DNA of 64,000 bases from Acanthosepion lycidas (GCA_963932145.1 OZ010577.1:21314289-21378288), one strand, 5' to 3'; positions 34,311 to 45,839 are shown, numbered from the stretch's first letter. The notes: a model not told the origin generated them from the sequence alone. Numbers and translations are program-made.

Positions 34311-35496
34311 GGTACCTACTTTTTTTGGTTTTATTGGTACTGGACAAAACTACTTGTCTCAGTGAGAGATATTTTGAAATTTGCTGTATTTTTATGCAAA
34401 CAAAATTGTGAGCATATAACAAAGCATACAAATAAGATGATTTTACAAGGCATCTACCCCAATTTTATTGACCAGTTAATCAAACACATTGTTTAGACCA
34501 CCAATAGTAAAAGAAAAGTGTAGAACTATGGCAAAACTCAATAATAATGGGATGAATCAGTACTTTACCTTCAAGGAAAAGACAAAAAAAGAAAAACGCA
34601 AAGTGACATTTATTTTGAACATAGACAAATTGTTTGACATATTGAGTAGTAAATGCCCTGTATTAACTTGTGTAGCTATAAATTGTCAAGGTTTTGAAAT
34701 TGGTGCCTCTATAATATGCTCTTGTTCTAGTGAAAAACATTCCAGTGAAGAAATTGGCATTCATTAAAAGGTCAAAGTGACAATGTAGAGAGTAAAGGGA
34801 CACATCAAATGGATCTCCCCCAATCCCAATATTCTAAAACAGAGGTGACAGAAAAAAGATTTTAAAGACTTGAGCGAGAAAGAACTGCAGAGACGAGGAG
34901 AAAAGGAAAAAAAAACAAGATGAAATAGTGACAGTGGAAAAAGCTAAGAAATATGTTGAACAATATTTTTCAGCAGAAGAAATGAAGATGAACTAGATGA
35001 AGATTATACCATAAGTATCATAGCAGATGTGACTCCTGATTCTGTCAGTAGCAATGACAACACTTGGTCTTCAACTGAACAAAAAAATGATGACAATATT
35101 AGAAATGTCGCCATGGTCAGTTTGGGCTTAGACTGAATCAGCCATAGCCATTGAAGCAATTATAGATGCAGGGATTATTAACAGAAAATCCCAGCTAAAA
35201 TACCTGATAAAAACAAACTAGAAAGAAAATTTAATGAAGAATTTACATTAAAATTTAAGGAAAAAGGAATTTCCTGTATATTGTTTGATTGGTGCATTGA
35301 TAACAAATGTAATGATCGAAGCAGATGTAGACCCAGAAATATAAATTAAAGAACATTAGAGTGTGTTGAATGAACCTGAGAGTGATTATTTGTTTCACTT
35401 TATACCATCAAAGTCAACAAAAGAGATCAGTCATGTAGAACAGATAGCAAAGACTATTTATATTTGGCTGAAGGAAAGAAAATTTGACAAAATTCT

Positions 35497-35985
35497 CTTT
35501 AATATCTGTCTATAATTCTGAGATGAGGTATTGTAACTATTTAATCGTTTGGACTGTTGTCTTTATCTTTATTGCCATATTCCCAACATTTCAGCCATTG
35601 TACACTCTGACCTTCTTCAAGTGATATACGTTGGAATTTTCAGGACACATGGCCCAGTGGATAAATGCATCAGTTGAGTAATCGAAAAAAGTGACTTGAC
35701 CCAAAGAGTTGTAAGTTCAGTACCTGGCCACAACAGAAACAAAAAAAAAATGAGGAGAGTTAAGTTACTAAAGGGAATTAACTGAAACTGAGATATCCAA
35801 AAAAAGGCATGGCATGTGGAATTAGAACAATTTACCCCTGGGGTAAAAAGGTTCAGTTTGAAATTCTAAGATATATCACCTGAAGAAAGTGGGAGCATGC
35901 AACAGCCAAAATGTTGTGAATATGACAATAAAGATGAGAAAAACAGACCGAATGATGTAAAAGGTGTAAAAAAAAGTCTCTTGGC
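35497..35985 (+). mobile_element. SINE-like element with inverted tails
   Basis: The centre (about 35645-35870) is a tRNA-like SINE: A-box region catggcccagtggataaatg, B-box region gtaagttcagtacctgg, body ggcatggcatgtggaattag. It is bracketed by inverted arms of about 100 bp. The left arm (35520-35628, ending ccttcttcaagtgatat) is the complement of the right arm (35868-35965, atatcacctgaagaaag...). The element interrupts the decayed gene, whose reading resumes at about 35990. Confidence 0.7.
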
Positions 35986-36362
35986 TGAAGAAGATGACGC
36001 ACAAAAGGGAAATGTTGGAGTTAAAACAAGAGTGAGGAGGGAGCTTGAAACCTATGTGTAAGAAATCTTGTATGGTCTATCTACTTCATACTAATGAACA
36101 CCCACTAAGAGATGTTATTCTCAATCTAGATGGTCTTACCTTTTCAAATTATACATTTTCTGGAGCTGTATCCTTCAGTTATGGAGATCAAAAATATTTT
36201 GAGCCTATTTGTGTTGGTTCTCCAATGATTGCAATATCAGGAGAAATAATCAAATACTTTTCTACAGATCAGCATTATGGGTATAGGATTGTAACTGCTA
36301 TTCAAAAGGGAGTCTTGCTGACAAAATTAGGTTTACTTGAAATAGGTCCAGTAAAACACAGC

Positions 36363-36665
36363 TGGCACAGTAAAATAATGGTTCGGATTGAGGAATCAGA
36401 GAGCCAAGTTTGAATTCCAGTCGAATCCATTACATTCACTTATGTGCTAATACCCATGGGAAAGGTATAAATCCTCTTCTTATCCGCCCAGCCATGGGTA
36501 AATAGCAGGAGAGACCATGTTCTAGAGCCTTGGATGACAACTGGTCTACTGCAGAAAGAAATAGCAACCTACTGCAGGAAAAAATCTTCCTTGTCAGTCA
36601 TGTATCAAAAGATATATGATTACCTACGTGTGTATCCACGCATGGCACATAACTGACTGAAAGCA
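36363..36665 (+). mobile_element. tRNA-derived SINE
   Basis: The head carries ggcacagtaaaataatggtt, ggattgaggaatcagagag and the B-box region caagtttgaattcc. The body contains cccatgggaaaggtataa and gccatgggtaaatagcagg. The 3' end is the palindrome-like gcacataactgactg. It interrupts the decayed gene between GPVKHSWH and its continuation at about 36660. Confidence 0.8.
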
Positions 36666-37349
36666 CTTGCAACAGCCAACAGAAGTCTTCAAAACATAGC
36701 ATACAAGAAAAGACATTGAAAATCTTCTGACAATTTATAAATTTATCATAAGAGTTTACTACCCACGCTGGTTTATGATCAAACTTAAGCACTCAAAGAT
36801 AAAAGGACCCAGATATGTTTTATTTCTTTTAATGCTTAACATTTCGGAGCAAAGAAATCGCTACCATTGTCATTCTAACAGTGAGACGAGGTGCATAGCA
36901 TGCCTTCAGTGAAAATATAATTCAAATACTATTGTGTTCAGAAAGTACACTAGAAAGGGTTCATGGAGTAGACAAAATACTTGAAATCAGTAAGAGAGAG
37001 ACCCAGAAAATCCAAATTGAAATGTTTCTCTTAGAATGCAGGAGACCTTTGAAATTAAAGGTGATGTATCAGTCATATTAGAACTGATAGACAAGGAAGA
37101 AAAGTAGGAATTTCTACTCACATGCCATCTGAGAAATTCAGAAATCGAGACATTTCTACAGCTTGCAATAAAGGTACCAAACTGGCCTTGACATATTCCA
37201 AGCATAGAAAAAGTTATAAGATGGTGACCCAGTTTTTAATAAAATACTACTCCAAAGAGAAAAGAGATGTTGACAGTCATCCTCAAGAGTTGAGCCCCAG
37301 GCTGTTGGCAAAAAATGACTCAAAGTTTTCATCAGTCTAACTGATTGAA

Positions 37350-38960
37350 CCAAGCAATTTCTTCAATACTGAATTGCTTGAATATGTATATTATTAAAAA
37401 TGTATATATTTTTTGTTGTATAAAAGCATTTCATAAGATAATGTAGTCTGATTTTTTAAATGTATTTTACCAACTGCAAAGTTCTTTTTTTAATTAAATA
37501 CTAAATAGTATTCCATTTTGTAATTTTAAAAATGTTTAGTTTTTCCTTTAGTGACAATATAAATGAAAATAACCAATCCATTTTTTAATTGAACTTTCAA
37601 GAGAAGTCTGTCACATTACACAAAATACATTATATAAAAATGTTTAAATATGAAAACCAACTTCAAGGGCACAATTTAACTTATATCTAGAAACAGACTT
37701 AATTTCTCATGTAAAAACATAGAATCTACTTTAAAATTGTCATAAAATCTTCCAAATAAAATTGTTCAAAAACATTAAAAAAAAAAGAAAGAAAAAAAAA
37801 TCAATTTTTCAATCTGAAATTGCCATATAAGCAAATATTCTTTGATGTAAAAAAAAAAAAAAAAAAGTCCACATGAAAAATACATAAAATTGACACCCAA
37901 CATGATAAAATATCTAAAAAATTAATTTTTTCAAAAAGCACATCCCCTCAGAATACATATTCCCTACTCCCAATAATGAATACTCATTCAAATTACAATT
38001 TACACTAATATTATTTTGGTGTTAAGGAAAATATAGAACTTAATTGTAATTTATAAGTAAAATAATTGTTATTAAGATGTTTAACTAGAATCTATTTTAA
38101 ATTCTAATATTTTTTTTGTTATGAAAGTGGAAGTCAGAAAAGGTGATATATAATAAAAATCTACTTTTTGATAAATTGAATTGAATCATATCATAGCTGT
38201 AGCAATGATTCTTCTTAAGTGTAATAATTTAGTATTTTCTCATTGAAGAAAATTTAAAAATATGATCATATTCCCACCCAACAAAAAAAGAAGCAACTCT
38301 TGGGAATCATATTTCCACACTAAACCAATGTTTCTTTGATTGCCTGAATAAATTGTGAATTTTAAAAGCAACCTGAACCCATGACTTAATTTTTTATTTA
38401 GTTTGTCTTCTTCCAATATTGTGGCTCCATAAAACAGCTCCTGTTTGACAAAAAGAGTTAAGCTTTTTTTTTTTTTTTTAATTGTTCAGCATATTTTAAA
38501 AGCGACTATTTTCTACAATTTTAGATAAAAGAGGGGGGAAAATATCAATCAATGTTAAAAAAAACGATGGTGCAAATAAGCAAAGTTATTTCTTGAATGA
38601 AGAAATTGGAAAGAAGTCCAGAAGCTTTTCTGCTTTAAACCTGGATTTTCCCAAGAGAAAAGAAACGTCACTTTTATTCAAATATGAATCATTAATAATA
38701 ACTTTATTAGTCTGAAAACTGCTATTCACCATATTCATTCCGCAATGGTAGACACGCTAAAAATGTAAGAGAGCCAAAAAATCTAAGAAAAACTAATAAC
38801 ATATGGCTGTTTTTCTCTTTCTTCTTTTATTATACCCTGTCCAATATGTCCATAGCTGGTTTGTTATGGCTAGCCTAAACAAGAGTAACATAGCACAACC
38901 CTCACACGTCCATCATGTTTAATGTCTATCGCTTTTACTTTGCCCTCCCAACAACACACG
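37350..38960. other. AT-rich DNA, no gene seen
   Basis: No supported coding. Homopolymer A and T runs at 37848-37866 and 38465-38480. Confidence 0.55.
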
Positions 38961-38967
38961 TACACAC

Positions 38968-39812
38968 AGTGAAAAAAAAAAGAAGTAGGATTAAGGTGGG
39001 TGGCAAAAACCGTAAAAATTGAAAGAGAAAGAAATGAAAAAGGTTAAAAAGAAAGAAAGGGGAAAGAAAAGGTGGAGAAAAATTATAAAAGAGAATAAGG
39101 GAAAAAAATCAGGAAAAAGAAGAAAGATTAGGAAAGAGGAAAAGAAGTAAGGGAAAAGATTAAGGTAGAGAAGAAAACGAAGAAGGGAAAAGATTAAGAT
39201 GGAGAAGAAAGGAAAACATTAGGAAGAATGAAAAAGATTTGTAAAGAGAAGGGAAAAAAGATTAGGAAAGAGAAAGATAGAAAAAAGATCAGGAAAGAGG
39301 ACAGAAGGATTAGGAAAGAGAAGAAGGGAAAAAAATTTAGAAAGGGAAGAAGGGGAAAAGATTAGGAAAGAGAAGGAGAAAAGATTAGGAAGGGAAGAAG
39401 GGGAAAAGATTAGGAAAGAGGAGGAGAAAAGATTAGGAAAGAGAAAAATAGAAAAAAGATTAGGAAAGAGAAGAAGGGAAAAAGATTCAGAAAGAGAAGG
39501 AGGGTATAAGATTAGAAAATGGAAGAAGAGAAAAAGATTAGAAAATGGAAAAGGGAAAAAGATTAGAAAATGGAAGAAGGGAAAAAGATTAGAAAATGGA
39601 AGAAGGGAAAAAGATTAGAAAATGGAAGAAGGGAAAAATTAAAGATTTGAAAAGGAAAGAAAGGAAAAATAAAAGATCTGAAAAGGAAAGAAAGGAAAAA
39701 AGATTAGGAAGAGAAGAGACTGAAAGTGAAAAAAAGTAAAGTAGGAAAAAGAAAAAAAAAGAAATAAAAAAGAAAATGATAAAATTAAAATAAAATGAAA
39801 GCTAGAAGGACC
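38968..39812 (+). repeat. polypurine minisatellite, about 0.85 kb
   Basis: The plus strand is almost all A and G, with occasional T in the recurring word gattaggaaagagaagaag. The clearest tandem part (about 39500-39640) has units of about 26 bp built on aaaaagattagaaaatggaa plus gaaggg. Copies of gattaggaaagag recur irregularly before it. Pyrimidines are almost confined to the 'att' of each unit. Confidence 0.9.
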
Positions 39813-39814
39813 GC

Positions 39815-41275
39815 TCCCCTACTGACTCACAACACTGTACAGAGAATCATTAAAAAAAAATCCTTTTTCTGACCATCTGTAGCCAATCCAGATTTATTTA
39901 TTTCAAAGTCACATTTTTTAGTTAATTACTTTTTATATCAACACAAAAGTTTTCTTTCTACAAGAAAAGTTTCTATCAAACCAGTTTCTAAAAAACAATA
40001 GCTGCTAAGAAAGACTTACATTTTTTTTTTAAATCAACATCAATGTTTTGTTTTTTTGTTACTTACTTCTATCTTTTAAATTCCCGCCACTTAATCTTCC
40101 CAGATTTCTTCAATTTCCATCTTCCTTCAAAAGAGGAAGATATTTCGATATTACAATGTACCGATTCTTTTAATGTCGGTCACGCATTGGAAAGAGAACA
40201 TTTTAACTAGAAAGCTGCTTTTTCTTTTTAATAAGAAAATTATTTTTCAGTTTTTTTGCGAATTCAAGATAGCAATTTCTAAATAAATAAAAATTATGTA
40301 TGAGTACTTCTTAAAAAATATAAATTTGAAAATAATTTTTTTACTGATAAAACTCGTGTTAAGTTGTTAACGAACGGTAATTAATTACTAGCCAAGAATT
40401 CTTTTTATTTAAAAAAAAAAAAATGATTCAAAAATAAAATTGTTACATGATGTTATCTAAAAAATTCTGTCAAGTTAATAATGTTTCCTTGTGTCTCAAG
40501 GGACATTTTACATACCTTGAATGGAAATCATTTCGAAGCGGGGGAAAAGAATTTCATTTTTTTATCAATTTTTCCTTTCCTTGAGGAAGGCATTTTGCGC
40601 TATAAACTTCCCAAATATTGGGCGTATCTCATCATTTTGAAATATAATTAATTATTACTTGATAAAAAAAAACCCATTAAACTTTTCTTGACGGATTGAA
40701 TGTTTGAACTGTACTTGTTCAAAAATTGAAACCTCAATTGACCGAAGAAAGCGCAACGTTTTTTTTTGCATGACAATATAGCAAAGTATTTACGTGATAG
40801 TTTTTTTTTTTTTTTTTCTTAACATAAAAATAGTATGCCTTCTATTAAAAAAAAAAAACAACTTACAAGTATTAAATTGCCTGCAAAAAAAAAAAAAAAA
40901 ATGAAAAGAAAAAGTTTATTTCCCGGTACTTCGTTCAAGAACGTAAACCGTTTTTTTTTTTTGCACTGACATATTTTTTCCCTTTTCTCTGAATTGTAAA
41001 TTGAATAAGACAGACGACTAAAAATAAAAAATTACGTAGATAAAATAAAATATATTTTTTCACTTTGTATTAATTATAAAAAAAAAAGCATATTTGAATG
41101 TGCATTTCATTTTTAGAAATATTTTAAATTTAATCTTTGAATATTTTTCATTTCAATTTTTAATTTTAATTTCCTTAAAATTAGTGTACATATTTTTTTT
41201 ATTCTCATTTTGAAATAGTTCAACATTAACTAAATTATATAATTTAATTTTATTCAGTCCTAAATATAAAAAACC
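39815..41275. other. AT-rich DNA with homopolymer runs, no gene seen
   Basis: T runs of 15-18 at 40801-40818 and A runs at 40846-40858 and 40886-40901. No ORF with a motif. Confidence 0.55.
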
Positions 41276-41279
41276 TTCA

Positions 41280-42085
41280 CCATCACTTTTATCAGGGTAT
41301 CTGTAGATGTTGATTGATGTTACATTTGAATAGTTGGAGATTATAGCTATCAGGAAAACAAGAAATGGGGAGGGAGTTCCACAGGTGAGAAGTGCGAGAC
41401 ATGAAGCTATTGGAGTAGAAGAGACGGCTACATTTAACAGTTTTGACAGTGAAAGGGTGAGAGCGAGATGCCAGCCTAGTTGAATACTTAAATTCATGAA
41501 GTCTGGAAACCAGTGAAAGCAGCTCATCAAAGCAATTACCGTGAAAGTATTAGGCTGGTGCAAAAATAATGTCGGTTTCTCACATAGTAACATATGTGAG
41601 AAAACGACATTATTTTTACACCAACCTAATATTTGTAAAAAAGACAGAGCGAGGCAACGGCCCATCTGTGAGAGAGTGGCTGCAGACGAGATGCTAGATC
41701 AGGGCCAATTATATTGCATATCCATCTTTGGATTTTATCAAGGACCTTGAGGCAATTAGAAGGGGCTCCAGACCATATATGGCAGCAATACTCTATGCAA
41801 GGGCAAATGGTTGATTTGTAGATTTGAAGGATCGACTCTGGCAAGAAAAATTTCCTCATGATGGACGAAGCTATTGATTCAATGTATTTGTTCCATCTCA
41901 GGTCAGCGAACAATGTGAGACTGAGCAGTCACAAAGAGGTGCTCTCATGGTGTTGGGTGTTAGACATTTTAATGGGACGCAGGGATGGTTCTCTCTGGTG
42001 AGTAATAGAGAGCAGTTTTGTTTTTGAGGCATTAAAGTTAACCAGCCAATTCCTGTCCTCAACTGATTGGAGGTCCTTTTCAAGA
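41280..42085 (-). pseudogene. Jockey/CR1-like LINE, C-terminal fragment with nested MITE
   Basis: On the minus strand: LRWNKYIESIASS, FFLPESILQIYKSTICPCIEYCCHIW, LDKIQRWICNIIGPDL, SLCLFYKY. An 80-bp MITE interrupts here, and after it the line resumes with FHGNC and EFKYSTRLASRSHPFTVKT. The upstream block LVNFNASKTKLLS at about 42010 is also recognisable. The 3' untranslated end found in other copies is missing here (the match stops near 41280), and the 5' end stops near 42085. Confidence 0.85.
41550..41629. mobile_element. mariner-type MITE (80 bp) inside the LINE
   Basis: Hairpin with ends TTAGGCTGGTGCAAAAATAA and TTATTTTTACACCAACCTAA, flanked by TA at 41548-41549 and 41630-41631. Removing the element and one TA restores the LINE sequence gaaagtatttgcaaaa seen at 56.4 kb, which fixes both ends and the target duplication. 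Confidence 0.95.
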
Positions 42086-42094
42086 CAAACATAC

Positions 42095-42465
42095 AGATTC
42101 ACAGTGTCCCTTCAGAGCAATCATGGTTCTTTACAATTTCCTATCCTTTGTAGAATTAAACAATAGTTGTCCTCTTAATATCACTCCCAATCTTGTTTTG
42201 CCACTGCAAACCTCATCAAGTACATTATTTGCTGTTTCCCCTCTGGCCTTCTTAGTTTTAATATGTCCTGTGAATGCCTAATTCTCTAAGCATTGTTTCC
42301 TCATTATGTCTCCCAGAAGTTTCAACTATCTCTTTCTGATTCTATGCACAAATATCCTTTTCATTCTCATTTTCTTTAAAACTTCCTTATTGGTAACATT
42401 TTCGATCCATGTTGTCTCATCACCTATGAAGAAACTGTCCAGCATTCACTTCTATATAGGAGACA
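42095..42465 (-). mobile_element. FADD-type LINE C-terminal/3' fragment
   Basis: The minus strand contains gacagtttcttcataggtga, the word agaaagagatagttgaaact and gggagacataatgaggaaac, followed by ggaaattgtaaagaaccatg. It aligns in order with 1.2-1.74 kb. Coding is lost. It adjoins the 5' end of the Jockey-like LINE copy. Confidence 0.6.
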
Positions 42466-42548
42466 GTCGCAAACTGGCCCACCACAATACTGAGAAATTT
42501 CCTGGTGGGCCCTAAATTGATTATCCATCATTTTAGAAATAACCAAAA

Positions 42549-43118
42549 TGATGTAATGGAATAACCTGTCACCCTTATGAGTGACTACACTATAGGTAGT
42601 AACTATTAGGTTGGTGCAAAAATAATGTTGTTTTCTCACATGTGTTACTATGTGAGAAAACGACATTATATTTGCACCAACCTAATACCTATAAGTATTG
42701 GTAAGTCAACTGACTACAGAGTTTAGCTGGTATCTGTTCCAGCTAAACAATTGAACTCTCTGCCTTCGGGCAGATAGGAACCCAGCGGAGCCTCGTTCAA
42801 GGGGGTAGACGTTCAAAAGGGAATATTTTTGGCCGAGCCTATGGGCTCAGAGAACCCACGTTAAACCGGCCTTGTGCCAAATGTAACCCTCATGGCAGGG
42901 TAGCTAAATATACTAGCTGGGATCGGTTGAGTATGACTCAGACTTATGCAAGGACTACCAACCTTCCAATAGTAGCGCTCACTACTGGATTGATTTGCGA
43001 TGACCTTGTGCATAAGTGTTACCTTTATTCTTGTTGTATTGTTTTTTACAATAAACCTTTACTTATTTATTCCTCCTTGTTTTTCAAGTATATATTCCTA
43101 TTAGCACAGAATATAACA
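42549..43118 (+). mobile_element. solo LTR (long form) with nested MITE
   Basis: Begins TGATGTAATGGAATAACC and ends AGAATATAACA, the same ends as 2015-2295. The flanks are aaaa on both sides. An AATAAA signal lies near 43042. Removing the 80-bp MITE and one TA leaves about 488 bp. The middle part (about 42745-42900) is G+C-richer, with ctgccttcgggcag as a small hairpin. It is absent from the short LTR, which suggests a deletion in that copy. Confidence 0.75.
42606..42685. mobile_element. mariner-type MITE (80 bp) inside the LTR
   Basis: Hairpin with ends TTAGGTTGGTGCAAAAATAA and ATTTGCACCAACCTAA, flanked by TA at 42604-42605 and 42686-42687. The MITE-free LTR at 2.0 kb reads across the site (gtagtaactgac), supporting insertion at a TA. 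Confidence 0.95.
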
Positions 43119-43119
43119 A

Positions 43120-44619
43120 AAAAAAAAGTAAAAACTAAAAGAAACAAAAAATATTGCATAGATGGTAGAAAGATTTAAATAAGGCTTCTTTGATGTTATA
43201 ATTTCTTTCAGTAGAAAATAAATATCCTCAGTTTCTTGTTTTCTGACGCATTTTGGGATTAAGTGAGTCTTTTTGACTGGGCCCTTTTACAAATTTTTCC
43301 TGTATAAATTTTTGACCCAGTCCACCACTGATAAGAGGATTGATATTGCATTACAGTTTAGCAATCTTTTCTTTGTTTCTCACAATTTTTTCCTGTTTCT
43401 TAATACTTTGTAGAGATTATCTTATTTCAAACAAACAGTAGAGACAAAAAGTGTTCTATTTTGATCTTTTTAAATTAGGTTTAAAAAGACAGATGCATTT
43501 AAAAACATATCTGTACTTTGCACAATTAATAAGTTTACACAATTGCTAAATGTAGTAACCAGTTATCTCCCTTTACTTGGAAGCTGATTTCACTCAGTAT
43601 AAAATTCAAATTTTCAATTAATATTTACTGATCAATGAAATTAATGACCTCAAAATCCAAAGTTTTATCCAATAAAAAACTACATGGTTTGTACAAACAA
43701 GCTTAGTAAAGTAATTTCTTAGACAACTGCATAACAATCTCATTTTTTTTTTTGTCTTTATCCTAACCTTGCTTCTTTTTCTTTCACATAGTCATCATCC
43801 TGAGCAACATGACTGGGTGTGTCCATAGAGTCACACCTGATGAGCTCCCTACACATGTTGTAGGTGAGTTATGACTCTGAGTAAATAATTATACCCCACT
43901 TACATTTACATATTCAAAAATACTCGTAAAAACGAGAAACAGCAAGCTGTTGAAGCAACAAAACAATTATTATTTATTATATAATTGTTATATGGTGTTG
44001 GAGACACAACAGACAGTAATACTGAGTAAAATTTTGAGTTTGAGGTCAAATGTAGGTCAATTATGGATCAGAATCTGACAGAATGATGAGATAAAGAATA
44101 AGTAAAGTGCATATAGTCTTACTCATATATATTTTTATGTATGTGTGTAGTGCATGCTGAGATAATTTAGTTGGAAAATACAAGAAGTACTTAGGGTTTT
44201 CTTACATTGAATTTTTGTTGAGTGCTAAAAGATAAATATTACCATTATGGCCTGAAAAAGGAAAAGGAGCTGCAATTTTTGTTGATGCACATGTTGAAAG
44301 CCTGTCCATCTTGACTGCTTGTCTGATAATGAGAATATTATATGTTTGTGTGTGTAGAGGAGAAAAGTGGAGTCAATTCTCATTGGTTTAGAATGAGTGA
44401 ATTAATGATAATTATAATTGTTATAATTATTTTTCTGATACTATAATTAACTTTTAATTAACTATTTGATACTATAATTAACTTTTAATTAACTATTTTT
44501 TTGTTGGTGGGGGAATATGACAATGTCCTTGTAAGTATTCATTGTTGCATAGCATGTCTTGGACAAAGTAGAGTTGAAGGAGCCTGTTCATCTCCAGGTT
44601 GGAGAAATAAATAGTGTAT
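43120..44619. other. non-coding DNA, no gene seen
   Basis: No motif-bearing ORF. 44439-44505 is a 33-bp tandem duplication (gatactataattaactttta twice). Confidence 0.55.
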
Positions 44620-44627
44620 ATTTAATG

Positions 44628-45077
44628 CAGTGGTTCCCAAATTGTGTAGCACACCTTACAGATGTGGCAAATGAGGGTTGCAGGTGAGGCAGAATGATTA
44701 AAAGACAATGATAGATTTACAGTTTCAAAAAATTTATATGCCAAAAATAAATATGGTTTCAAAATTTAAAATATTATTATGGATTACTTGTAATTGCATG
44801 CATGATTCCCAATATAAATAATTATAAATAATTATTAACTGATTTTATCATTGTGATATTTTTGCATTATATCAAGTATTAAGAATATTGTAACTAGGGT
44901 CTGCAAATTGGAGGAGAGAGTTATCAATGATAATATTCTGACTTCAAATCCATGATTATCTTCCTTTAATCATCTGTTTTTATTTTTAAATGTACTTTTT
45001 AGCATATAAAATTTGGTGAGACATGAGCAAATTTTCATTCCAAAGATGTGGCCCAGAAAAAAATTTAGGAACCATGG
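44628..45077. mobile_element. hAT-type MITE (450 bp) with 8-bp target duplication
   Basis: The ends are CAGTGGTTCCCAAATT and, on the other strand, CCATGGTTCCTAAATT, imperfect inverted termini of the kind found in hAT elements. Both flanks are atttaatg (44620-44627 and 45078-45085), a perfect 8-bp duplication, which is the hallmark of hAT transposition. No coding capacity. Confidence 0.85.
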
Positions 45078-45089
45078 ATTTAATGTATT

Positions 45090-45590
45090 GCTGTTAATTT
45101 TACACATGCATTCACAGTAGTTTAGTACATATATTTTCACTTTACCATTATCTCAAGTTGGCATGGATCAAAATAGGCTCAGTATGAGAAGCATGTGAAT
45201 TAAATTTTGTAATAGACACTTTTGGAGGATTCACCAAATTGTGGTAGACACTTTTGGAGGAGCCAACAATTTGTGGTAGACTAGCCAAGTGCTGTTGATG
45301 GAAAAGAAGTTAAATGGTGTTAAAATAAGAAATAAGGTTATTACTCCTATATAAATCTAACTTGTGATTATTGTGAGGAGTGTTTTCAACTAAGATTAGC
45401 CTCATGGTTAAGGTGTTCATGATAGTTCACACAGAGGTCAGTGCAATGGATTGGTGAGAAGTTACCAGAGGTTGTCAGCACAGATGAGTTGTTAGGAGTC
45501 CAAACAAAGGTCAATGCACAAGAATCAATCTTAGGCCAGTTAGTGCAGATGAGCAGCTGAAGATAATAAAACTTAGTAAAAATAAGTGAT
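45090..45590. other. non-coding DNA, no gene seen
   Basis: Contains a small tandem duplication at about 45210-45280 (gtagacacttttggagga twice). The rest is unrecognised. Confidence 0.5.
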
Positions 45591-45597
45591 ATGATTT

Positions 45598-45765
45598 TGG
45601 TTATCCCAGCTATGGGTTAAATAGCAGAATAGACTGGGCTCCAGACTTGGGTGGTAACCAGTCTAGGAGAAAGATTATCCTGAATTCAAAACTGCAGAGA
45701 AGGAAATAGAAAACCACTTCACTATCTTTCCCAAGGGTTCATGGCAACTCACTTATAATAAAAAG
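45598..45765 (+). mobile_element. tRNA-derived SINE, 5' truncated
   Basis: Body words cagctatgggttaaatagca, gatagactgg-like and gtaaccagtctaggag match the 3' two-thirds of the SINE at 60.17 kb. The head is missing. Confidence 0.65.
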
Positions 45766-45767
45766 GG

Positions 45768-45835
45768 AAATCTCTAGAGGGCTATGATTGCCGACAGCCT
45801 GAAGAGATATAACGTTTAAAAGAAAAACAGTGTAG
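45768..45835 (+). mobile_element. FADD-type LINE 3' fragment
   Basis: aaatctctagagggctatga followed by ttgccgacagcctgaa matches the conserved 3' segment of this LINE family (compare 18.27 kb). Confidence 0.45.
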
Positions 45836-45839
45836 TCAG

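Larger units (their letters stand above)
34440..37345 (+). pseudogene. decayed gene of an unrecognised, probably transposon-borne family
   Basis: Open segments in different frames fit one protein in order. N-terminal (34489-34767): KEKCRTMAKLNN, NIDKLFDILSSKCPV and EIGASIICSCSSEK, with a Cys pattern suggestive of a metal site. Middle (35180-35490): EADVDPEI, then IKEH.SVLNEPESDYLFHF and KEISHVEQIAKTI. After an insertion (36020-36360): NVGVKTRVRRELETYV, then YLLHTNEHPLRDVILNLDG, YFSTDQHYGYRIVTAIQKG and GPVKHSWH. After a second insertion (36660-37340): FIIRVYYPRWFMIKLKHSKI and further pieces to 37345. The order LHTNE-PLR, STDQ, 'NPGPVNHSRWLT'-like and RVYYPRWF is a pattern I associate with multicopy uncharacterised invertebrate proteins. 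I do not know their function, and a transposon origin is inferred. Confidence 0.55.

Noticed and set aside
39490-39650. CRISPR-like repeats
   Set aside because: Units are contiguous low-complexity purine repeats with no unique spacers, and the genome is eukaryotic.
41153-41665. 170-codon minus-strand ORF
   Set aside because: It reads through the MITE and a non-coding frame of the LINE; the LINE protein is in another frame.
42476-42513. Small inverted repeat ggcccacca/tggtgggcc
   Set aside because: Only 9-bp arms and no second copy; could be chance or an old transposon end.
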